From the NCBI GenBank assembly GCA_022781505.1, contig JALETK010000035.1:1-40703 (forward strand): a DNA stretch of 40,703 nt. The letters run 5' to 3'. Origin of the DNA: Clostridiales bacterium. Lineage in GTDB: Bacteria; Bacillota; Clostridia; Oscillospirales; Oscillospiraceae. Under the pieces are notes generated by a model. It saw only the letters and a list, made by a program, of their open reading frames with translations. It made no database searches and was not told where the DNA came from. Below are positions 23,305 to 32,300 of this stretch, in pieces. The position numbers and the translations under genes were made by a program. Numbering within the stretch: position 1 is the first letter of the stretch; every line of letters begins with the position of its first letter.

Positions 23305-24429
23305 ATGCTGGTATATCTGGACAATTCCGCCACCACCAAGCCCTGTCCCCAGGCGGTGGCGGCGATGGTGGAGGCTTTGGAGGAGGGCTGGGGGAATCCC
23401 AGCGCCCTGTACCGCTTTGGCATGGACGCCGCTCACCGGCTGAAGGCCGCCCGGGAGCAGGTGGCCAAGGCCCTGGGGGCCGAGGCCGACCGGGTGTTTT
23501 TCACCTCCGGGGGCACTGAGGCGGACAACTGGGCTATTTTCTCCTCCCTGGCCCGGATGGGGAAGCGGGGAAAGCATGTGATCACCACCGCCGTGGAGCA
23601 TCACGCCGTCCTCCATCCCATGAAGCGCCTGGAGGAGCAGGGCTTCCGGGTCACCTATCTCCGGCCCGACCCCCTGGGCCGGGTCACCCTGGAGGCCCTC
23701 CGGGAGGCCCTGACCCCGGACACGGTGTTCGTGTCCGTGATGATGGTGAACAATGAGTCCGGGGCGGTGATGCCCATCTCTCAGATGGCGCGGCTCACCC
23801 ACCGGGTGGCCCCCGACGCCATTTTCCACACCGACGCCGTCCAGGGCTTTCTGAAGCTCCCCTTCCAGGCCAAAACCCTGGGGGCAGACCTGATTTCCGT
23901 CTCCTCTCACAAGGTTCACGGCCCCAAGGGGGCGGGGGCCCTGTACATCCGCCGGGGGCTTCCCCTGCCTCCCTTCCTCCTGGGCGGCGGCCAGGAGCTG
24001 GGGGAGCGCAGCGGCACCGAGGCCATGCCCGCCATTGTGGGCTTCGGCGCGGCCTGCGCGGCGGCCCTGCCCACCTTAAAGGAGGATCTTACCCGGGAGG
24101 CCGGACTCCGGGATCTGGCAATCTCCCTTCTGGGGGAGATTCCCGGGGTGGAGCTCCTGGGAGCCCACGACGCGCCCCACATTCTCTCCGCCTCCCTTCC
24201 CGGGGTTCCCACCCAGAACACCATTAACCTGCTCCAGGACAAAGGGGTGTGCGTCTCCGCCGGCTCCGCCTGCGCCAAGGGCCACCGGAGCCATGTGCTG
24301 GAGGCCATGGGCCTTTCACCGGAGACCATCGACGGCGCCTTCCGGATCTCCCTCAGCCGCTACACCACCGAGGAGGAAATCCGCACCCTGGCCGAAGCCG
24401 TCACCGCCGCCGCCCAACGCTGGCGCTGA
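23305..24429 (+). CDS. Cysteine desulfurase (NifS/IscS-like, class V aminotransferase)
   Basis: MLVYLDNSATTKPCPQAVAAMVEALEEGWGNPSALYRFGMDA, FTSGGTEADNWAI, ISVSSHKVHGPKGAGALYIRRG, VCVSAGSACAKGHRSHVLEAMG (active-site Cys). Confidence 0.95.
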   Translation: MLVYLDNSATTKPCPQAVAAMVEALEEGWGNPSALYRFGMDAAHRLKAAREQVAKALGAEADRVFFTSGGTEADNWAIFSSLARMGKRGKHVITTAVEHHAVLHPMKRLEEQGFRVTYLRPDPLGRVTLEALREALTPDTVFVSVMMVNNESGAVMPISQMARLTHRVAPDAIFHTDAVQGFLKLPFQAKTLGADLISVSSHKVHGPKGAGALYIRRGLPLPPFLLGGGQELGERSGTEAMPAIVGFGAACAAALPTLKEDLTREAGLRDLAISLLGEIPGVELLGAHDAPHILSASLPGVPTQNTINLLQDKGVCVSAGSACAKGHRSHVLEAMGLSPETIDGAFRISLSRYTTEEEIRTLAEAVTAAAQRWR

Positions 24430-24474
24430 GACCCGCCCCTCCGGTGCACCGGAGCGCGAACTGTGAAGCACAAT

Positions 24475-24690
24475 GTAGGGCGGGGGTATGACCCCGCCGG
24501 GCACTTGCAAATCTGCCCTGCAGCTCCATCCGAACCCACCAGGCCCCCCACCCTGTCCTTGTTATGAGACAACCGCCCCCCGACTTGTCATCCTGAGCCA
24601 AAGGCGAAGGATCCCGCGCAGAAGGGTTCCGACACGGAAGCCCCGGTGCATGAGATCCTTCGGCTGCGCCTCGCCGATGACAAAAAGGGG
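24475..24690. repeat. Composite repeat: GTAGGG-type palindrome, conserved spacer and family B element
   Basis: GTAGGGCGGGGGTATGACCCCGCCGGGCACTTGCAAATCTGCCCTGCAGCTCCATCCGAACCCACCAG...CTTGTTATGAGACAACCGCC...TGTCATCCTGAGCCAAAGGCGAAGGATCC...GTGCATGAGATCCTTCGGCTGCGCCTCGCCGATGACA; inverse of 13911-14131. Confidence 0.8.
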
Positions 24691-24722
24691 GCGGGTGCAT
24701 GAGATCCTTTGGTTCCGTCCTC

Positions 24723-24826
24723 AGGCTGGCATTGCGCCCCTGGTGGGGCGCGCAAGCCTGTGGCTTGCGGGGGAGACGGATTGGCACACCAGCGTGCCCG
24801 CTGGTTCCCAATGACAGACTTGGGAG
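24723..24826. repeat. MITE-like repeat, family C copy 3 (reverse orientation)
   Basis: GGCATTGCGCCCCTGGTGGGGCGCGCAAGCCTGTGGCTTGCGGGGGAGACGGATTGGCACACCAGCGTGCCCGCTGGTTCCCAATGACA; reverse complement resembles 13696-13797. Confidence 0.75.
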
Positions 24827-25049
24827 TGCGGTGCGTGTGGCGGGAGTGCCTGGGTTCCGGGAAGCGGGCGGCGGGGGACAGACAGCCGCCCTGCGGTGCT
24901 GCAAATCATTATGGCTCTTGCCTAAGTTCATCCCATTGTCTCGTGCCAGTTAGACCTTTGCAACTGTAATCAACACCCCTGGTCCAGACCGTTCCCTGCA
25001 GTGTGTACCGGCAGCTTGCGCAGCGCCGTTGGCTTACCTGATAAAAAGT

Positions 25050-25101
25050 CCCCCTTGAGGGCGGACGCTTTTGGCGTCCGTCCTCAAGGGGGTTGTTTTT
25101 T
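25050..25101. terminator. Bidirectional-looking terminator hairpin downstream of the surface-protein operon
   Basis: CCCCCTTGAGGGCGGACGC-TTTT-GGCGTCCGTCCTCAAGGGGG followed by TTGTTTTTT (+); on the minus strand the stem is followed by ACTTTTTAT. Confidence 0.85.
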
Positions 25102-25143
25102 GCCGCCGGTTGGGAGGCAGGGGGGCCTGCCTCCCGGGGAAGC

Positions 25144-28100
25144 TTATCCGGCGGAAATGCAGATGGCGTTGTTCTCCGTATCCAGGCGGAAGGTGACGCC
25201 CTCGGCGGTGGGGATCAGCTTGGCAAGATCCGCCTCGGTGAGGGTGTAGTCCTCCGTGCCCTTTGCCACCACGAAGCCGTCGGTGGGGTACTGGCTGTAC
25301 ACCGTCACGGTGTGGGTCAGGGGGCCGGTGATGACCGCCCAGGTGTTGTTCAGGCTCTTGCTCTGGTCATAGAGGAGCAGGGTGATGTCCTGATTCAGCT
25401 TGTTCAGGTTGACGGTGGCGGTGTACTTCGTGCCGGGACTTCTCAGGGTGATGCCGTCGCCCCTGGCTCCGGTGAGGGGAGAGGCCTCGTTGCCGGTGAA
25501 GGTGCCGCCGCTGAAGTTCACCTCCGTCTGGAGCTTCAGGTAGGCGATGCCGCCGTAGCCATAGGAGGCGCTGGTGGAGGCGCTGCGGTTGTTTGTGTAG
25601 GTGCCGCCGTTGATGTCCAGCACCGTGTTGGCCACGTTGGCGGTGTAGGAGCCCAGGAACACCGCGCCGGGGCCCAGCACCTCGTTGCCGGAGAAGGTGC
25701 AGTCGTTGAACACCAGGTGGTTGCTGCTGTTGTAGGTGACATACAGCAGCCGGGCCTCGTTGCCGGTGATGGTGCCTCCGTTCACGGTCAGGTTCACCGT
25801 GCCCCCCGCCGCGCCGGTGATGAAGAAGATGGAGGGGCCGGAGGTCTCGCTCATGGTGGTGACATAGGACTCAATGCCGCTGGCCACCGTGAGATCATCC
25901 ACATTCACCGTGTTCACCGTGTCCTTCGCGCCGTAGACGTAGACCACGCTCTGGGAGGAGCCCCGCATGTTCCGGGCCACGGTGCCCTTCTGCAGGTTCA
26001 GGGTGCCGCCCTTGTCCACCCGGAACATGGCGCTGTGGGTGCTGGAGTAGGGGAAGGCCTGACGGTTGCCGTCCAGCACCACGTCGTGGACGTTGGCCGT
26101 GCCGTAGACGTAGAAGAAGTAGCTGCTGTTGGTGGTGTACCGCAGGATTGCGCCGTTGGGAATGTCCTCCATGGTGATCTCCTGGGTGGTGTCCGCCGGG
26201 ATGGTGACGTTCTGCATGATGAAAATCACGTTCTCCCCGGTGCCCGAGAGGTTGGCCTTCAGAACGGCCTTGGCCCTGTCGAAGGTGGCCACGGGGGTGT
26301 CCGGGGTGAGGCCGTCGTTTTCATCGCTGCCCTTGGTGCCGCTGAGGTACACCGCGGAGCCGATGTTCCGGCTGTAGGCCACCTTGTAGGCTCCGTCCAG
26401 GGGGTCCAGGAGGGTGGTGTAATAGGTGGAATCCAGCCCGCTTTGGAGGCGGCAGGCCTGGGTGTCCGCCTCGGTGAGGAGGTAGGTGCCATAGCCCCGG
26501 AGGAGGACGGTGTTAATGTCCACGCCGTCATAGTAGACGTCGATGCCGCCGCCTTTGACGTAGCTCAGGGGCTTGGCGGCGTAGATGCCCGCCGTGCCGG
26601 AGGCGCCGTCGGTGTAGGCCACATAGATGCCGTCCATGTCCACATCGTCCTTGGCGCCGTTCAGAACCACCTTGCCGGCCTTCATCACGTTCACGGCGCA
26701 GTTGCCGAAGCCCTCGCCGCTGGTGTTGTCCCGGATGGTGCAGCCGTTCAGGCTGAGGGTGGCGATGTCGGACTTGCTCTTGTCGCCCACGCCGATGCCT
26801 GCGGAGGCGCCGCCGGAGGTGTTGCCGGTGACGGTGCCGCCGTTAAACTGGCACAGGATGTTGCCGCTGACGTTGATGGTGGCGCCCACGCCTGCGGTGT
26901 TGTTCGTGAAGGTGGCGCCGTTGATCACCAGGCTGGAGGGCTCCTCACTGGTGCCGTAGATCCGCAGAGCGGAGCCGTTGGCCCCCATGAGGCTGGCGGT
27001 GGTGCCCACCTGCTGGTTGCCGGAGAACTCCACGGCGTTGAGAATCACCGTGCTGCCGCTGGAGACGGACATGCCGCCGGTGTAGTTGCCGGTGTTGTTC
27101 AGAATCTTCACGCCGTCGTTCATCACCACGGTGTTGCAGCCCCAGCCGTAGATGGCGCCGGTGGTGCTCTTCTGGTTGCCGCAGTTCTGAATCACCACGC
27201 CCTCATTCAGAATCAGGCTGCCGCCGGTGTCGGAGGTGCTGTCCGCGTCCTCCAGGGAGATCATGTGGGTGAGGATGGAGGCCGTCTGCAGGGAGGGGAA
27301 CATCTCCGTGCCGCCGTCCAGAATCAGGTGATCCATGGTGAGGGTGACCCCGGGCTCCACGATGATACCGGCGGTGGTGAAGCCGCTGGCGGCCCGGACC
27401 ACCTTGCCGCCGGGCAGATCCGCCATGGACCAGGTGGTGTCCTCGGTGAGGGTCATGGTGCCGCAGAGGAGAATCACCGGGTTCTTGGCGTCCTTCAGCA
27501 GCTCCTTGGCCCGCTCAAAGGTGCGCACGGCCTGCTCCACGGAGGAGCCGTCGTTGGCATCGTCGCCCAGAACGCCATAGTTGGTGTTGCCGGACTCGTT
27601 GCCGCCCAGGTAGATGTAATCGGAACGGTCATCCACCAGCCAGGAGGCGTAAATCCGGGTGTCCTCGTGGATGGCGCTGTAGAAATTGTAGGCGGTGGTG
27701 AGCTCCGGGTCGGCGTACCACCCGGCGAAGAGGAAGCCCTCCTTCTCCGGGGAGGCGGGGCGCTCCACCCGGGCGCCGTAGCGCACCTCCTGGGTGAACA
27801 GCACCTCCTCGCCGTCCATGAAGCTGACGGTGTAGACCCTTGCGCCCCACTTGGCGTACAGGGTGACGCTCTCATACACGGGCTGGGAGAAGTCGAATTG
27901 GTTCTCGAAGGTGGGCTCTGTGTACCAGCCCTCCAGGCCGTAGCCATCCCGGGTGGCGGTGGCCGGAGTCACGGTTCCGCCCCAGGGCACCTGCACGGAG
28001 GCAGGCTCAATGGTGGCCGCCTGGGCGGAGACGAATTTCACGGTGAGCACCATGTCCTTGGTGGTGAAGCTCACGGTCACATCCCGGTCGATGTTCTTGA

Positions 28101-29352
28101 GAACGAAGGCGGAGCCGTTTTTGCTCAGGGTACCTGCGGTGACCTGCACATCATCCAGCTCAAAGCCCTGGGACTTGTCCCCGAAGAGGCTGAAGGTCAG
28201 CCAGGTCTGGCCGGGCTCCAGGGTCACGGCGTCCACCTTCTCCCCGTCCACCTTGGCATAGCCCTGGTCGCCCACAAAGGTGACGGTGTAGGCGGGGGCG
28301 GGCTCCGTGGGGGTGGGAGGCTCCGTGGGGTCGGGCTCCGTGGGGGTGGTGGGCTCGGGAGGCGCAGGCTCTTTGGGGAGGCAGCCGTGGAAGACCACCA
28401 TGATCTTGGCCACCTCCGCCCGGGTAATAAGGCCCTTGGGCCGGAAGGAGCCGTCGGGGTAGCCCTCCACGATACCGGCCCCAGCGCACAGCTTGACGGC
28501 GTCCTTCGCCCATCTGCTGATGGAGGCCTCATCGGTGAAGGTCTTGGAACCGGCGGTGTTCTCCAGCTCCGCGCCGCTGTAGGCGGCGAACCGGGCCAGC
28601 ATGGTCACAGCCTCTTCTCTTGTGATGCTGCCTCCGGGGATAAACAGGCAGTTTCCGTAGCCGTAGACAATCTTGTTCTCCGCCGCCCAGGTCACGGCGT
28701 TGGTGTACCACTTCCCGGCGGGCACATCGGTGAAGGGGTTCTCCCCGGCGGGGGCGGGGGAACCGGCCATGCGGTAGAGCATGGTGGCCATCTGGGCCCG
28801 GGTCACGTTCTCACCCGGGGCGAAGCGGTCCTGGCCCATGCCCACCATGAGGCCCAGGTCGTAGGCCTCGTAGACGTAGGAGAAGTACCACTTGCTCTCG
28901 TCGGTCACGTCCACAAACCGATAGGGGGTCTTCAGCTCGATGGTCACAGGAATGGGATCGATTCCCAGCTCCGGAAGCTCGATGCTTCCCTCGTAGGCGC
29001 CGGGGGCGCCCGTGAAGGTCAGCTCCAGAATGGCCGTCTCGACGGTGTAGTCCTCATAGGAGGCCCAGGCGAAGCTGACGGTGGTGCCGGTGGTGCTGAG
29101 GTTGCTGACGCCGGTGCTGCCCACCAGGGACTTGGCGCTTTTGAGGGTCAGCTCCTCCGGGAAGGTATACACCAGGCGTCCGCTGCCGGAGTCCGCGCCT
29201 CCGGGGATGAACAGCTGGAGGGTGACGCTGTCCTGGGTCTGGGCCGTCAACTTTTGGGTGACCGGCGCAGGCGCCTCCAGGGCCCATACGTTTGCGCTCA
29301 GGCTGAAAATCATGACGATTGCCAGCAGAGACGCAAAAATCCGTTTCTTCAT
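25144..29352 (-). CDS. Large SLH-domain surface protein: signal peptide, cohesin-like N-terminal domain, 3 SLH repeats, Pro/Thr linker, InlB/Flg_new-like repeats, two beta-helix modules
   Basis: MKKRIFASLLAIVMIFSLSANVWA signal peptide; SLH repeats FVDVTDESKWYFSYVYEAYDLGLMVGMGQDRFAPGENVTRAQMATMLYRMAG, FTDVPAGKWYTNAVTWAAENKIVYGYGNCLFIPGGSITREEAVTMLARFA, FTDEASISRWAKDAVKLCAGAGIVEGYPDGSFRPKGLITRAEVAKIM; EPTTPTEPDPTEPPTPTEP linker; GYGLEGWYTEPTFENQFDFSQPVYESVTLYAKWG repeats; two NDG..TP..AV-TF-RAK..L modules. Confidence 0.88.
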   Translation of the reverse strand: MKKRIFASLLAIVMIFSLSANVWALEAPAPVTQKLTAQTQDSVTLQLFIPGGADSGSGRLVYTFPEELTLKSAKSLVGSTGVSNLSTTGTTVSFAWASYEDYTVETAILELTFTGAPGAYEGSIELPELGIDPIPVTIELKTPYRFVDVTDESKWYFSYVYEAYDLGLMVGMGQDRFAPGENVTRAQMATMLYRMAGSPAPAGENPFTDVPAGKWYTNAVTWAAENKIVYGYGNCLFIPGGSITREEAVTMLARFAAYSGAELENTAGSKTFTDEASISRWAKDAVKLCAGAGIVEGYPDGSFRPKGLITRAEVAKIMVVFHGCLPKEPAPPEPTTPTEPDPTEPPTPTEPAPAYTVTFVGDQGYAKVDGEKVDAVTLEPGQTWLTFSLFGDKSQGFELDDVQVTAGTLSKNGSAFVLKNIDRDVTVSFTTKDMVLTVKFVSAQAATIEPASVQVPWGGTVTPATATRDGYGLEGWYTEPTFENQFDFSQPVYESVTLYAKWGARVYTVSFMDGEEVLFTQEVRYGARVERPASPEKEGFLFAGWYADPELTTAYNFYSAIHEDTRIYASWLVDDRSDYIYLGGNESGNTNYGVLGDDANDGSSVEQAVRTFERAKELLKDAKNPVILLCGTMTLTEDTTWSMADLPGGKVVRAASGFTTAGIIVEPGVTLTMDHLILDGGTEMFPSLQTASILTHMISLEDADSTSDTGGSLILNEGVVIQNCGNQKSTTGAIYGWGCNTVVMNDGVKILNNTGNYTGGMSVSSGSTVILNAVEFSGNQQVGTTASLMGANGSALRIYGTSEEPSSLVINGATFTNNTAGVGATINVSGNILCQFNGGTVTGNTSGGASAGIGVGDKSKSDIATLSLNGCTIRDNTSGEGFGNCAVNVMKAGKVVLNGAKDDVDMDGIYVAYTDGASGTAGIYAAKPLSYVKGGGIDVYYDGVDINTVLLRGYGTYLLTEADTQACRLQSGLDSTYYTTLLDPLDGAYKVAYSRNIGSAVYLSGTKGSDENDGLTPDTPVATFDRAKAVLKANLSGTGENVIFIMQNVTIPADTTQEITMEDIPNGAILRYTTNSSYFFYVYGTANVHDVVLDGNRQAFPYSSTHSAMFRVDKGGTLNLQKGTVARNMRGSSQSVVYVYGAKDTVNTVNVDDLTVASGIESYVTTMSETSGPSIFFITGAAGGTVNLTVNGGTITGNEARLLYVTYNSSNHLVFNDCTFSGNEVLGPGAVFLGSYTANVANTVLDINGGTYTNNRSASTSASYGYGGIAYLKLQTEVNFSGGTFTGNEASPLTGARGDGITLRSPGTKYTATVNLNKLNQDITLLLYDQSKSLNNTWAVITGPLTHTVTVYSQYPTDGFVVAKGTEDYTLTEADLAKLIPTAEGVTFRLDTENNAICISAG

Positions 29353-29371
29353 AGTATGATGCACCGTCCTT

Positions 29372-32300
29372 TCATCGGTTCCCGGCAATCCCTGCCGGGA
29401 CATCCTCTGTATCCAGGGTGGCGGGAGCGGTCAGCAGGGAGGCGTCCATGGCGTTTACCAGGAGGGCGCCGTCCGCCGCGTCGGAAGCGTCCACCTCCAG
29501 ACCGGCCACGGGCCAGACCTCGTCGCCGAAGCTGCCCAGGTTGGCGGTGGCGCCGCTGTTCAGATCCAGGGCAATGAGCTGGGTCTTGTCCCCGGTCCAC
29601 AGGGAGCAATAGACATACTTGCCGTTGGTGGCAATGGAGGAGAAGTACCACTTGCCCCCGGTGGTCATGCCGATGCTGCCCAGCCGCTGGGGGGTGGTGC
29701 GCAGGAAGTCCCCCTCGGACTGGGCAACGCCCATGAGCCAGAGCTGGCCGTTGGAGTCCAGAAGGATGCAGGAGTCAATGTACCCGTACTGATTGTTCTC
29801 CTGACTGGAGACGTAGCAGATGCCCACGGCGCTGGCGCCGCTTCCCAGGACGGCGGACAGATCCCAGGCTCCGTCATAGCCGCCGGTGGTGGTGTTCACC
29901 ACGGCCACATAGTTGCCATAGGTGGCCAGGAGCAGGCCGTTTGCCACATTGGGGCACCAGGCGAGATCGGTGTAGCCAATCTCCGAGGTGCCAATTTTGG
30001 TTAGATCGTAGGTATCGGAGACGGTGTACAGAGAGGAGATCAGACTACCGTCGGAGTTCTCCTCATAGGTGGCGGCATAGCCTCCCGCCAGGGCCATAAG
30101 CTGCTGGCTGCAGGCCTTCTCCGTGAGCTTGGTGTAGGCGGGGATGGTGTCGGTGTTGAAGGTGCTGAACCAGACCTCGCTGTTCTCGTCCCAGACAAGG
30201 CCCGTGAGCGCCTGGTTCAGGGCCGTGACGGTGACGGTGCAGGAGGCGGTGACCTCCGGATTCAGAACCGAAGCGGCGGTGACGGTGCAGGTGCCCACGC
30301 CTGTGGCGGTGATGACGCCCTCCTCCACGGTGGCCACTGTGGGATCGGAGGTGGTCCAGGTGCAGGCCCGGTTCACCACGGTCCAGGGCTTGGCGGAGAC
30401 CTCCAGGGTGTGGGTGCCGCCCTTGAGCATGGAAACCGCGTCCTCGCTCAGGGAGATCTCCTGCACATCCGTGGAGGGGCCGAAGGTGGTGGTGGCCTTC
30501 TTGGGGATGAACATGCCGCACATCTCGTTCATGCCGAAGCTGCCCAGGACGGTGGCCTTGCCGCTGGCCAGGTCATAGGTCACCAAGCGGCACTCGTAGG
30601 AGGTTCCGGCGGCATTGGTGCCATAGTTCAGGTGATAGAGGGTGCCGGTGTTGTGGTCATAGGCCATGGACTGGATGTAGGCCGCGCTGAGGCCCGAGGG
30701 ATTGGGGGCGGCCTTCACAGTGAAGCCCTCCTCGCCCAGGGTGAAGGTGTACAGGCGGGAGCTGTAGGTGCTGTTGGTGGCGCCGTAGAAGGTTCCGTCG
30801 GTGGCGCAGGCCAGGGTTTGCAGGGTGCCCGAGGGCAGGGGAATCACACCCACCAGGGTGGTGTCGCCCATGAGGGGATCGATGGTATAGAGGTAGTTGC
30901 CGGAGCAAAGGGCGTAGAGCTTTCCGTCGGCGTAGTTGTAGGCCATATCCAGGGTCACGCTGGGCAGGCTCAGGGTCTCGATGTAAATCTGATCCTCCAG
31001 GTCCTCCAGGGGCGCGACGCAGAAGCGGCGGTTGGAGTCAGCGGTGAACACATAGCCGTCGATGTACTCCGCGGCGTAGACGCTGCCCTCGGCCACAGCT
31101 TTGGCGCTGCCCGGATCGTCGGGCTTGAAGGCCAGCCAGGCATCGTCAAACAGGTCGTTGGCATAGATATAGGCAGAGGCGTCGTCTCCGTCCCCATCGC
31201 CGCCGCCGATGTTCACCAGGTAGCCTGTGGTGTTGCCGGCGTAGTCCACGGCCAGCACCACGATCTCGGAGGCGGTGACGCCGGAGATGTCCACGTCCAC
31301 ATCCACGGCCTGGCCCGGCTGGGTGCTGCCGGCAGCCTGGCGGGCCAGAATCTCCGTCTGGCGAGCGTTGGTCACCAGAACGGCGGCCACATACCGGTCA
31401 TCCTGGGCGGTGATGCTCAGCCGGGCGCTGCCAGTGATCAGGTTCCGGGAGATGGAGGCGTCCAGAATCTCCGGGGCGGTGTCGTCCACCGTGAGGGTGG
31501 TCTCCCACACCGCGCCGTGGGACAGGGTTCCCTTCACCGCCTGGGTCTCCCGATCCCAGTTGTACTCGGGAATGGCATAGACGGAGACCTTCACCTTTGT
31601 GCCCTCGGGGAGCTTGTTGCCGCCGGCATCGGTCACCTTCCAGCCCAGGGAGGTGACGATGTTGGTATTGGCCCAGACGCCCGCATTGGAATTGTAGTAA
31701 GCGCCGTACTGGGCACCCTTGTTCACGGTCTTGTACACCTCGCCGGTCTCGGCGTTGGTGATCTCCGCATACATGCTGCCGCCGGCGTTCCGGATGAGGG
31801 TGGCGTAGGCGGCGGTGATGGTGCTGTCCGTGCTGACGGCCGTCCGATCCGCCAGGAAGGTCTCCTCCTGGGCGTAGGGGTTGCCGGTGAGATAATAGGC
31901 GTTGTCCATCACCAGGGCGTTGGTGTAGGAGGAGCCCACATAGGGGTAGGCATCGGGGTCGCCGCTGTCCTCCAGGGTGATGAACTTGTCAAACATGGAG
32001 GGCTCGGTCCAGCTGCCGTAATAGGCCAGCATGGGAAGGGACAGGGCCGCGTTCTGACCCTCCGGGTCCTCGGCGTACACAAAGCCCTCTACATAGCAGC
32101 CGTTTTCGTAGTTCTCCGCGAAGTAGGCCCGGTCGGCCTCGGAGAGAGTCACCTTGACGTGAACCCCGATGGCCTTTCCGGCCTCCACCACATAGGCGGT
32201 GGCGCGCACGTCCACCAGATCCTTCTCGCCCTTCAGGCTCCGGAGGTAGATCTTGGCGTCCCGGCTGGTGATCTCCCCGTCGCCGTCAAAGTCGTATTTC

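Noticed and set aside
24488-24969. Several 60-180-aa ORFs between the cysteine desulfurase and the surface operon
   Set aside because: They translate repeat families B and C; similar peptides appear wherever the repeats occur on either strand.
25093-29577. 1494-aa plus-strand ORF spanning the SLH gene
   Set aside because: Antisense to a clear secreted SLH protein; composition (G/H/V/A-rich, no domains) is what high-GC third positions produce on the opposite strand.
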